Made by a program: the position numbers and the translations under genes
Notes under the pieces: model-generated
Databases searched by the model: none
Seen by the model: only the letters and a program-made list of their open reading frames with translations
Told to the model about the DNA's origin: nothing
Shown: piece after piece, positions 56,167 through 64,000 of the stretch
How positions within the stretch are numbered: the stretch's first letter is position 1
Layout: every line of letters starts with the position of its first letter
Assembly (NCBI GenBank): GCA_963555705.1
Contig: OY743169.1
Location: 6,324,014 to 6,388,013, forward strand
DNA: 64,000 nucleotides
Source of the DNA: Ligustrum vulgare
Lineage: Eukaryota; Streptophyta; Magnoliopsida; Lamiales; Oleaceae
Direction: 5' to 3'

Positions 56167-57097
56167 TGACGAGATCCCAGTCGGGGAATCTCATCGAACA
56201 CGCGGAATAACGATAATTAAAACCCTAGGAAAGATCTAGATCAGATCTGACACGAGAATAACAAGAATTAAAATACTGGAAAGATAAACTTGACGATAGG
56301 ACCTTGACTCAAGATTCACGACGCAAGAAATTGACGATGCGGAATCGAGATCCAAGGTTTTCGAAACACCACAAGGACTTGTCAATTTCCTTAATAAGAT
56401 TCTAATCGGACACGCCACAAATATTCTCGCGAATATTTGATAAGTACAACGCCATAAATATTTCCACAATATTTGATAGGTCGGATTTGTTCTCGAAGAA
56501 CACAAAAGGGACTCCTCAACCTTTCAATTGGAGAAAACTCTCTCAACTATATTAATCTCAAAATCAATCTTAACTGCCTGTTTACAATGATGAAAAGAAA
56601 TATAAATAAGCAAGAAAACCTAGCATCTAATTTACTCAAAATAGAATTCTAATTATGCTAAAATTCTAAAATAGGAAAATAACCTAGAATAATAAAAGGA
56701 AATAAATTAATTGAGAAATCCGGAAAATCTGGAAAATCTTGAATTACGGCCGTGAATAATTCTTTTACGGCTGTGAATTGCTCCTTTTACGGTCGTAACT
56801 TCCAAGCTTACGGCCGTAAGCCTCGTTCTGCAGAAAATCTTCATTTTTCCTCGTTAATTGATTACGGCCGTGATTGTAAGATTTACGACCGTGAATAAAT
56901 GTTTTACGGCCGTGAAGAATTTCCATTACGGTCGTAAGGCCTTTTCTGCATAAACAATTTCTTTTACTCGATTCGGCTCGATCCGTCCCTCTTCTCCGCC
57001 CGATCCCAACACGGTACTTGCTCCGTTTTGCACGTAGATCACTATCATATTGTTGATGACTCGACTTCGCCCTTCGTTGTCGGTCTGGATCACATCA
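56167..57097 (-). repeat. Gypsy-B 3' LTR
   Basis: 931 bp, the same length as the Gypsy-A 3' LTR. Contains the most regular palindrome array of the window. Confidence 0.92.
56745..56937. repeat. Phased palindrome array, Gypsy-B LTR
   Basis: Eight TTACGGCCGT-type sites start at 56745, 56766, 56788, 56809, then 56862, 56883, 56904 and 56926. Spacing inside each run of four is 21 or 22 bp, with 53 bp between runs. A CTGCAGAAAA spacer lies between runs. The other LTR keeps six sites (60165-60315). Decayed copies: ACGGCTGT, ACGGTCGT, ACGACCGT. Confidence 0.95.
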
Positions 57098-58479
57098 TAC
57101 TCCCTCTCTTGAAAAGGATTCGACCTCGAATCCATTTTTGGTCGGTTTTTCAAATTCCTCCTGCTTTCCTGGGCTCGATGATCATTTTTATGCCTCGTGC
57201 GATCCTTTAGACTTTTGGGCTGCTCATTTTTGCCAACAAGCTTCTTTCCTGTTTTAAGCTCATGGTTTGACTTCGGTACCTGTAAAATAGAATTTAAAGA
57301 ACTGGGGAGGGGTGTGTTAGCGTGAGTAAGTGCAAATAGACTCATTTTTGTGGTAGACTCTCTTTTCTTTTGATTTTTGCACTCAGTCTCTCCTTTTTCT
57401 GAGGTTTGAACCTCAACCCTCTTTTCTTTACTTTTCACCCCCTCTCCTTTTTCTGAGGTCGTGGCCTCAACTCTCTTTTCTTTAATTTCCACTCCCTCTC
57501 CTTTTTCTGAGGTCGTGGCCTCAACTCTCTTATTTTTCCCCTCAAACTCACTTTTCACTTTCAATTGATCTTTCAGGGCGTCAGTTGGAGATAGTGGCAT
57601 TAGAGTAAACTTTTTCCCCCCTTTTACCAAGCTGTATCTATTCGTATACCCATCATGTAGCACAGCCTTTTCATATTGCCAAGGTCTCCCCAACAGTATA
57701 TGACTAATTTGCATTGGCACCACATCACAAACTACCTCATCCGAATACCCACCCAAAGAAAACGCCACTAAAGCCTGTCTCTTCACCTTAACTTCCCCTG
57801 ACTCAGTCAACCATTGTAATTTATAAGGCGTTGGATGTTTCGTTAAAGGTAAGCCTAATTTTTCCACCAACATTGTACTAACTACATTAGTACAACTTCC
57901 CCCGTCAATCACTAAGCTACAAACTTTTTTATCCACTAAGCATCTAGTGCGAAAAATATTATCCCTTTGCCCATCCACATTTTCCAAAACATTCGCCTTA
58001 CGCTTAGCGCTAAGAACATGCCTATCAGTAATTGACTCATCCACCAAAACATTTTTAGCCCCTTCACTATCACACCTAACCTTTTTACGTGGACAATAAA
58101 GTGCAATGTGACCCCGTTCCAAACATTTAAAGCACTTAACATTTTTACCCTTGAGAGGCTTGGAATCAGAATTATTTTTACCTTTGGTTGTCAGTTCCTC
58201 CCTCCTTTTATGAACATGATCACTACTCTCCCGTTTTGATGTCTCTTTATACTTCAATGGCCTTTCATCACCCCCATCTCCACCTCTAGAATTGGATTCA
58301 CACTCCTTATGCCTCATAGCCCTAGAATCCGCCTGATGTTGTTCTTTTTCCCATTGAGCAAGTTCTGCTTCCCTTCTTTCCATCCTAACCATCAATCTCT
58401 CAAGTTTTACCTTCATGGCCTCCATCTGTTTAAAATTCTTGTGGTCACCTGTTGATGGAGATTTTTCCCTGCGAGACAT
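56926..58479 (-). CDS. Gypsy-B fused Gag-protease protein lacking the Gag core
   Basis: A single open frame of 517 residues. It starts MSRREKSPST (compare MSDREVSTSS in Gypsy-A) with a coiled-coil-like segment, then jumps to the zinc knuckle CFKCLERGHIALYC (about residues 115-128). The roughly 150-residue Gag core present in Gypsy-A is missing. The protease-like domain follows with DGGSCTNVVS and HILLGRPWQ, then three tandem repeats of KRVEATTSEKGEGV type. The last 57 codons lie inside the LTR. The frame is intact despite the missing assembly domain, so the protein may be made but should not form particles alone. Gypsy-A has the core but a broken frame. Confidence 0.8.
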   Translation of the reverse strand: MSRREKSPSTGDHKNFKQMEAMKVKLERLMVRMERREAELAQWEKEQHQADSRAMRHKECESNSRGGDGGDERPLKYKETSKRESSDHVHKRREELTTKGKNNSDSKPLKGKNVKCFKCLERGHIALYCPRKKVRCDSEGAKNVLVDESITDRHVLSAKRKANVLENVDGQRDNIFRTRCLVDKKVCSLVIDGGSCTNVVSTMLVEKLGLPLTKHPTPYKLQWLTESGEVKVKRQALVAFSLGGYSDEVVCDVVPMQISHILLGRPWQYEKAVLHDGYTNRYSLVKGGKKFTLMPLSPTDALKDQLKVKSEFEGKNKRVEATTSEKGEGVEIKEKRVEATTSEKGEGVKSKEKRVEVQTSEKGETECKNQKKRESTTKMSLFALTHANTPLPSSLNSILQVPKSNHELKTGKKLVGKNEQPKSLKDRTRHKNDHRAQESRRNLKNRPKMDSRSNPFQEREYDVIQTDNEGRSRVINNMIVIYVQNGASTVLGSGGEEGRIEPNRVKEIVYAEKALRP

Positions 58480-58885
58480 GGCTAGCTTTCAAAGACAAAC
58501 AAAAATTCCTCTCGTGTTTATTTTCACTCGTGTATCACACTCAACCCCTTCAAATTTTACCCAAGAACAAACCAATGATCAAAAATTAAGGAATTTATGG
58601 AAGATACGAAAAGTAAAAAAAAAAATTAGGAAATTCTCGAAAAATTCGATTTTTTTTTAATCTGCCAGAAAATTTGACTACGAGTATGGCAGAAAAAACG
58701 GAATTGGATTTGGTCAAGAAACGAACAAGAAAAACACTTTTGAATTTTTGGGACTGACTCTTATGGATCAAACTGAAGAAAATTATGACTGACACGAAGA
58801 ACGCGAAGAACACGAAAAAAAAATAAAAAAATAAAAAAATCAAGAAACGCAAGAATCCGAAATAGATCCAACCTCTGATACCAGA

Positions 58886-60476
58886 TGACGCGATCCCAGT
58901 CGGGGAATCTCGTCGAACACGCGGAATAACGATAATTAAAACCCTAGGAAAGATCTAGATCAGATCTGACACGAAAATAACAAGAATTAAAATACTGGAA
59001 AGATAAACTTGACGATAGGACCTTGACCCAAGATTAGAGGTGGCAAACGGGCCGAGCCGCTCGTCGGCTCGTTGGCTCGGCTCACGAAAACACGAGCCGA
59101 GGGCGGCTCGGCTCGTCAAACGGACGAGCTCGTGGGCGAGCCAATCATTTTAGTTGAACCACGAGCCGAGCTCGGCTCGGCTCGTGGTTCAACGAGCGGC
59201 TCGTTGGCACGAGCCACGAGCTCGTGCCAACGAGCTCAACGAGCGGCTCGCCGGCTCGTGTAAAAAAAAAATTTAAACGTCGTTTTTTTACGTTGAAAAC
59301 TAAAAAAAACATTGTATTTTTACTTATTAAGTTATTAATAATTTATTTAATGCATAACTTATTACTTATTAATATTATACTTATATTTATACTTATTAGT
59401 ATTCAAGATTTCAAATATTTTAGTTATCGAAGATTGTCGACTAAATAAATAAACTTAAGACGGTAAAAAAAAAAAAAAAAAAAAAAACAGTAAGAGAAGT
59501 TTTTATATATATATATATATATATAATAAAAAATAAATAAAAAAAAACCTGAGCTAAACGAGCCGAGCTCGCGGCTCGTGGGCCAAGCCGAGCTCGGCCA
59601 GGGTTAAACGAGCCGAGCCTAAGCTTGGCTCGTTTAACCCGAGCTCGTTGCTCGGCTCGTCAGTTTGACGAGCCGAGCATTGCGAGCCATGGGCCGAGCC
59701 GGCTCGGCTCGGCCCATTGCCACCTCTACTCAAGATTCATGACGCAAGAAATTGACGATGCGGAATCGAGATCCAAGGTTTTCGAAACACCACAAGGACT
59801 TGTCAATTTCCTTGATAAGATTCTAATCGGACACGCCACAAATATTCTCGCGAATATTTGATAAGTACAACGCCACAAATATTTCCACAATATTTGATAG
59901 GTCGGATTTGTTATCGAAAAACACAAAAGGGACTCCTCAACCTTTCAATTGGAGAAAACTCTCTCAACTATATTAATCTCAAAATCAATCTTAACTGCCT
60001 GTTTACAATGATGAAAAGAAATATAAATAAGCAAGAAAACCTAACATCTAATTTACTCAAAATAGAATTCTAATTATGCTAAAATTCTAAAATTGGAAAA
60101 TAACCTAGAATAATAAAAGGAAATAAATTAATTGAGAAATCCGGAAAATCTGGAAAATCTTGAATTACGGTCGTGAATAATTCTTTTACGGCCGTGAATT
60201 GCTCCTTTTACGGCCGTAACTTCCAAGCTTACGGCCGTAAGCCTCGTTCTGCAGAAAATCTTCATTTTTCCTCGTTAATTGATTACGGCCGTGATTGTAA
60301 GATTTACGGCCGTAAGGCATTTTCTGCATAAACAATTTCTTTTACTCGATTCGGCTCGATCCGTCCCTCTTCTCGGCCTGATCCCAACACGGTACTTGCT
60401 CCGTTTTGCACGTAGATCACTATCATATTGTTGATGGCTCGACTTCGCCCTTCGTTGCCTGGTCTGGATCACATCA
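58886..60476 (-). repeat. Gypsy-B 5' LTR (with hAT-like insertion)
   Basis: Reads TGACGCGATCCC at its left edge and GGATCACATCA at its right edge. Net LTR about 890 bp plus the 694-bp insertion and its duplication. Palindromes at 60165-60315. Confidence 0.9.
59035..59728. mobile_element. hAT-like element rich in GAGCCGAGCTCGGCTC words
   Basis: Termini TAGAGGTGGCAA ... TTGCCACCTCTA are perfect inverse repeats. The 8-bp flanks CCCAAGAT (59027-59034) and CTCAAGAT (59729-59736) match at 7 of 8; the undisturbed sequence in the other LTR near 56310 reads CTCAAGAT. Both arms are packed with GGCTCG/CGAGCC words. No transposase. Confidence 0.82.
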
Positions 60477-60660
60477 AAAGCTTTTACATGCCCAGGATTC
60501 TTGTCAAGAGCAAGTCTGCAATTTATATCTTAATGTATGAAATATAACCAAAAAAGAGAAGCAAATCATCGTAAGAAGAAAGGAATGTAATTTAATTTAA
60601 TTTTTGTTACTTGAATTGTGCAACGTAATGAATCAAGAACTCGTAATATTTACCAACTAA

Positions 60661-60828
60661 GAGCCTGTTTGATCCATGGAAAATTTTTACCACTACTTTT
60701 CAAAATTAATCTCATTCATCCATCCTTAGTCAAGTCCACAGTTTTTAATTTTTCAAACATTTTTAAACTACACATCCATAATAAAAAAAAACCAAAAATC
60801 AAAACTTCTCCATGGACCAAACATGCTC
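60661..60828 (+). mobile_element. 168-bp Tourist-like MITE
   Basis: TIRs GAGCCTGTTTGATCCATGGA and inverse of TCCATGGACCAAACATGCTC; 3-bp TSD TAA (60658-60660 and 60829-60831), typical of PIF/Harbinger MITEs. Relatives at 29050 and 31767. Confidence 0.8.
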
Positions 60829-60831
60829 TAA

Positions 60832-61285
60832 ACAAGCAAATTAAAAAATAATTGAAGTAAGCATTGAGATTTCAAAAAGAAAACATAAAAAGGCACAAAA
60901 AGGATTATTATACCAGCATGACTTGAAGCTCGATAACCACAAAAATGGCAACAAGCGTTGTAAATTTCATTTTGTCTTAATAATAACTCAAAAACCCCTC
61001 AAAAGAATACCCAGAAATTTGTGTTTATCAAAAATAAATTAAACAAAAAAGTACGAGAACCGTAAATTGGTGAGGTATCAAGGATTGTAAAGGTGAATTA
61101 GTGAGGTATCAACAAAATAGCAAGGTAAAAGGTAAATTGGTGAGATATTGGGTCCAAGAATTTAATTCAATTTACAGTTTATTTCTTGTTACTTGAATCA
61201 CACCTAATGAATGAAAAAGTCGTTATATTTACCAAACTAAACAAGCAGATTAAAAATTAATTGAAGTAAGCATTGAGATTTAAAA
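60832..61285. other. Intergenic or intron-like DNA of the mosaic
   Basis: AT-rich; phrases such as GGTAAATTGGTGAG(A/G)TAT recur near 61062-61150. No gene seen. Confidence 0.4.
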
Positions 61286-61713
61286 AAACAATGATATCAT
61301 GTTCAAATCTCATAGAATAGCATAGAAACATCAAAAAATCAATTTGAGTTCACAAAGAAATAAATACAAAGATTTATTTTTTTTTTGCATTTCAATTATC
61401 ATAGCCATATCGAAATGTGCATAGAATCCCCTAGGAGCGTATATACCTGGATATGGAAATGAAGTCCCATAAGGTAGCATTAGAGGACGCTGAAAAAAAT
61501 CAAGCAATAATTTTTTTGTAAAACTAATATGGATGTAATAATTCCACGCAAGGTTTCCAAGATTGAAAGGTCCTACATGTACTCCTTCCATCAAACTACA
61601 ACAGGCCCTCAATTAATCAAAAAAAAATTATAACTAACTACTACAAGCTGTTTTATGTAAATATAAAGCATTATGAGCAAGTGTAAAGTCCTCAATCAGA
61701 ACAACAATCATGA
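61286..61713 (-). pseudogene. Second copy of the UXS-GBF chimeric segment
   Basis: Duplicates 46130-46264 plus 54435-54830 without the LARD-like element between, so it shows the pre-insertion state. The GBF-type exon (RPLMLPYGTSFPYPGIYAPR) and UXS start (LMEGVHVGPFNLGNL) are present. A deletion of about 50 bp removed the UXS exon end (GEFTVIELAQ) and its splice donor. Confidence 0.75.
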
Positions 61714-63220
61714 AGAAGGCACAAAGAGGTAGAATAAAATGACAAATAGCGCCTGTCGGTAGCTCATCAGTCAAAGAACAGTGGCGTCCGGTAGTTCGCC
61801 AGTTTAAGAGCAGAAGAGAACCATATTTGAATCGGTGTGAATGAAGAGATAAAAACGTGTTAATGAAGTCGATTTATGAATGCTATGGAAGCTCAAGTGT
61901 GAACACGATAATAAAATGCATCCTCATCCTCTTTCTGTCGGTTTGGAAGCTCACAAGTGTGAACACGATGGTTACTCATTTGAACAGTAAATACATCCTC
62001 TCTTTTAAGGTAAGAGGGATACTTGCAAGAATTTTTTAATTAGTCATTTGCCTGGAAATAAGTAGGTAAACACATGAGCATTTTATCGAATGCCTCTAAA
62101 AAGCAATTAAGACAAACATTCTCTTTATCCTTATTTCATTTTAATAAGAGGACCAAAGGAAAAAGATAAACACATGTTATTTCATTCCCAGAAAAACACA
62201 AGTATGTATATATTAACCCATACAACAGTAAATATTTATAATGTGATTGTGCACGTGTGTTTGTGTGTGAGAAAGAAAGATACAATACTTTATATAGTGA
62301 TAATTGAATGGATATAAGCAAAATTAGGAAAGAGGACACTAAAATAACCATATAGGATGAGAAGGATTTCTCATATTATGCTGGTATAGAACTTTCAACT
62401 CCAGATAAGTTGAACTTCTACGCTATTCTCCAAGCAGTAATTAATCAAACAATGTTTAAACAAGAGATATTATCAATCCATCTATGTCAACTGAGACATC
62501 ACCAATTAGGATTATCATCAATATAAACTGTAAGAATAACAATCTGACCAACCATTTCATACTTAAAATGAGTGTAGCCCATTCTTAAAACAGCTTTGGA
62601 AAATCTTTCACATGATTACACAGAATGAACTCATTGAGAAACTCATTAATTAGATAATAAAGAATTCATTTTGAGAAATCCTTTTAACATTTTGACACAA
62701 ATTGTTCAATAACTACTTTTCTTATTGCAATAATAATGTTCAAACCACTTCAGAGATACCTTCTCAGACAGCAAAGATTAATATCTAGCTTTCTATGAAC
62801 TATTCAAAAACATGTTTGTGAGAAATAGAAAGAGTGATCAAATTTAAAAAAAATAAAAAAATAAAAAAATCCATTGTCATTTTTGGCATGACTTTTTACA
62901 AGTTTGCATCAATAAAACTGTGTTATATTCATAGATAAAACATTTAAAGCCACATGGTAATAATTACCAATCACCTTTTTTGGAATTACTTATTTGTTCA
63001 ACTATTTTGGGGCATAAAAAGAGCTTGAGCCTAATCCAGGTAGTCAAGAAATAGATATAAACTAAAAAACCCAAATATAGGGCATTGTATGTGTTAATTC
63101 TTCGAACCCACTAACCCAAAGAGAAAAGTAATCAACTTCAAACATCATTCACAGGTTTACTTATGCACATTTGCAGTCTAAGATAATGAAAGAGATTATA
63201 AAAGACTGACCGTCGAAAAA
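61714..63220. other. Right part of mosaic, no gene
   Basis: Non-coding. 61956-62012 (GTGTGAACACGATGGTTACT ... CCTCTCTTTTAAGGTAAGAG) recurs as 63776-63836, suggesting two related element ends or a duplicated border. Confidence 0.45.
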
Positions 63221-63480
63221 TGTCAAAGTGCACAGAAAGCTGCTCCTCTGCCTCGCTGAGCTATTGGCGGAAACCGTTTCACAATCAGAGTTTCTGTTTG
63301 GCCGAAATACGAGTTTGCGGGCCCGATTTGCACTTCACTTCTCTGATCAACTCTCGCCTCTGACGCTGCGGGATCACGCCAAAACTCGGGCCGAGTTATG
63401 TCCTCGACGCTACGAAGCTGATGGTTGTGGCTGTTCGCCGGTTGGATGGCTGGAAGAAGAAGATGTTCTCGGTCAGTAAT
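63221..63480. other. GC-richer island near the mosaic right edge
   Basis: GC content is clearly above the flanks. An open frame of 83 codons on the plus strand has no recognised motif. Reading the minus strand as an untranslated leader or first exon of a captured gene is equally possible. Confidence 0.3.
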
Positions 63481-63851
63481 AAAAGGAAAGGGAACGAATG
63501 GGAGCCCTAATCGGTGAATTAAAGTTTGAATAGCTGAGTTAGGGTAGATCTACGGGAGATCTAGAACAAAAAGTGGTTGATTATGGATTCGTAGTAGTAT
63601 AAATAGTGACTGCTCGAAGATGAAGAGAGAAACTGTGACCGCTCGAAGATGAAGAGAAGAGATTTTGTGTTGAAAAAGTGTGAGACCGACTTAATGAAAT
63701 GTAGAAGACTTTTGAGAGAAGAGATAAAAATGCGTTATAACAGTGAAAACCAGTTTCTTAATAGTTGGAATTTTCAATGTGAACACAAAGGTTACTATGA
63801 TGAATAGTTCTATCTATCCTCTCTTTTAAGGTAAGAGTGACAAAATGAGAT
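63481..63851. other. Mosaic right border
   Basis: Contains a duplicated phrase GACTGCTCGAAGATGAAGAG / GACCGCTCGAAGATGAAGAG (near 63608 and 63636) and the border repeat 63776-63836. No gene. Confidence 0.4.
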
Positions 63852-63855
63852 ATTT

Positions 63856-64000
63856 AGCTCCCGTTTGGTTTTCAATTTTTTTTAAATCAAATTTATTCAA
63901 TAATCCATTTTCGTCAAACTCATCATTTTTTATTTTTCAAACATTTTTTTAATCATACATTCTTTCAATAATATTATTCAAAACCATACTATTCACAAAA
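63856..64000. mobile_element. Partial MITE cut by window end
   Basis: Starts TTAGCTCCCGTTTGGTTTTC, a typical plant MITE terminus, followed by AT-rich sequence with TTTTTCAAACATTTTT as in the MITE at 60661. The right end is outside the window. Confidence 0.4.

Larger units (their letters stand above)
56167..60476 (-). mobile_element. Gypsy-B: second Gypsy-A-family element
   Basis: TSD AAAGC at 56162-56166 and 60477-60481. LTRs 56167-57097 and 58886-60476 (the latter enlarged by a hAT-like insertion) match Gypsy-A LTRs. The primer site (minus TGGTATCAGAGG) lies at 58873-58883. The interior holds one open gag-protease-like frame with the Gag core deleted and no pol. Orientation right to left. 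Confidence 0.92.
56083..60515 (-). pseudogene. TPR-protein exon fragment, interrupted by Gypsy-B
   Basis: The exon pieces 60515-60482 and 56166-56083 join across the Gypsy-B insertion. The minus strand reads LALDKNPGHVKALLLMGQIM, then, after an in-frame TAG, KEELAEATEFLESSISK before a GT donor. This is a tetratricopeptide helix pair. It resembles the conserved C-terminal TPR region of plant calcium-binding TPR proteins (At1g05150 type), which I recall only approximately. The stop and the insertion make it non-functional. Confidence 0.6.

Noticed and set aside
63228..63479. 83-codon plus-strand frame
   Set aside because: No recognisable domain; GC-richer composition alone keeps the frame open. 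Kept only as a GC island.

Overview
This window is eukaryotic plant DNA, most likely from a eudicot. It is AT-rich and packed with LTR retrotransposons, MITEs and Mutator/hAT-type elements. Genes are sparse, and the recognisable fragments are plant families: ATL RING-H2 ligase, carotenoid cleavage dioxygenase, LOG-type phosphoribohydrolase, UDP-xylose synthase and G-box-binding factor. I cannot name the species. The only clearly intact host gene is an intronless ATL-type RING-H2 E3 ligase at 16468-17697 (minus). Everything was read by eye, so small boundary errors are possible.

Layout. (1) 1531-15930 is a nest of elements resolved by target-site duplications (TSDs). A long-TIR element holds a 278-bp MITE. 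The MITE holds a Ty3/gypsy-type gag-protease element (Gypsy-A, 1900-13977, TSD CGGAT). The 5' LTR of Gypsy-A holds an Athila-like gag-protease element (Athila-A, 2300-10289, TSD ACGGC). A Mutator-like element with a 9-bp TSD sits beside them (14452-15720). (2) 16053-18375 carries the ATL gene between two tRNA-derived SINEs, each with its own TSD. (3) 19355-27674 (possibly to 33916) is a minus-strand carotenoid cleavage dioxygenase pseudogene. It is split by a very young second Athila-like element (Athila-B, 19610-26649, TSD ATGAC) and by Copia-containing DNA that includes a nearly perfect 2.7-kb tandem duplication. (4) 34521-43000 holds a small non-autonomous Copia element, a 3.4-kb solo LTR containing a hAT-like element, and miniature elements. 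(5) 43900-63850 is a mosaic of short exons from unrelated genes (TPR protein, UDP-xylose synthase, G-box-binding factor, others), mostly minus strand and partly duplicated. It looks like multi-gene capture. A large non-coding LTR element (46270-54429, TSD CAGAG) inserted there and carries an intron-free LOG fragment of its own. A second Gypsy-A-family copy (56167-60476, TSD AAAGC), itself hit by a hAT-like element, lies alongside.

No reverse transcriptase, RNase H or integrase is intact anywhere. All four large LTR elements are therefore non-autonomous and would depend on partners outside the window.

The most unusual signal is a phased array of GC-rich palindromes. The 12-bp word TTACGGCCGTAA and close variants occur in pairs or runs 20-22 bp apart in the LTRs of two different element types (Athila-A and the Gypsy-A family), and in the internal 3' region of Athila-A. 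Athila-B has the same layout with another word (GCGATCGC). Athila-A landed exactly inside one of these palindromes. A second signal is a pair of short hairpins just after the stop codon of both Athila-like reading frames. The distal hairpin shows compensatory base changes around an identical AGGCAA loop.
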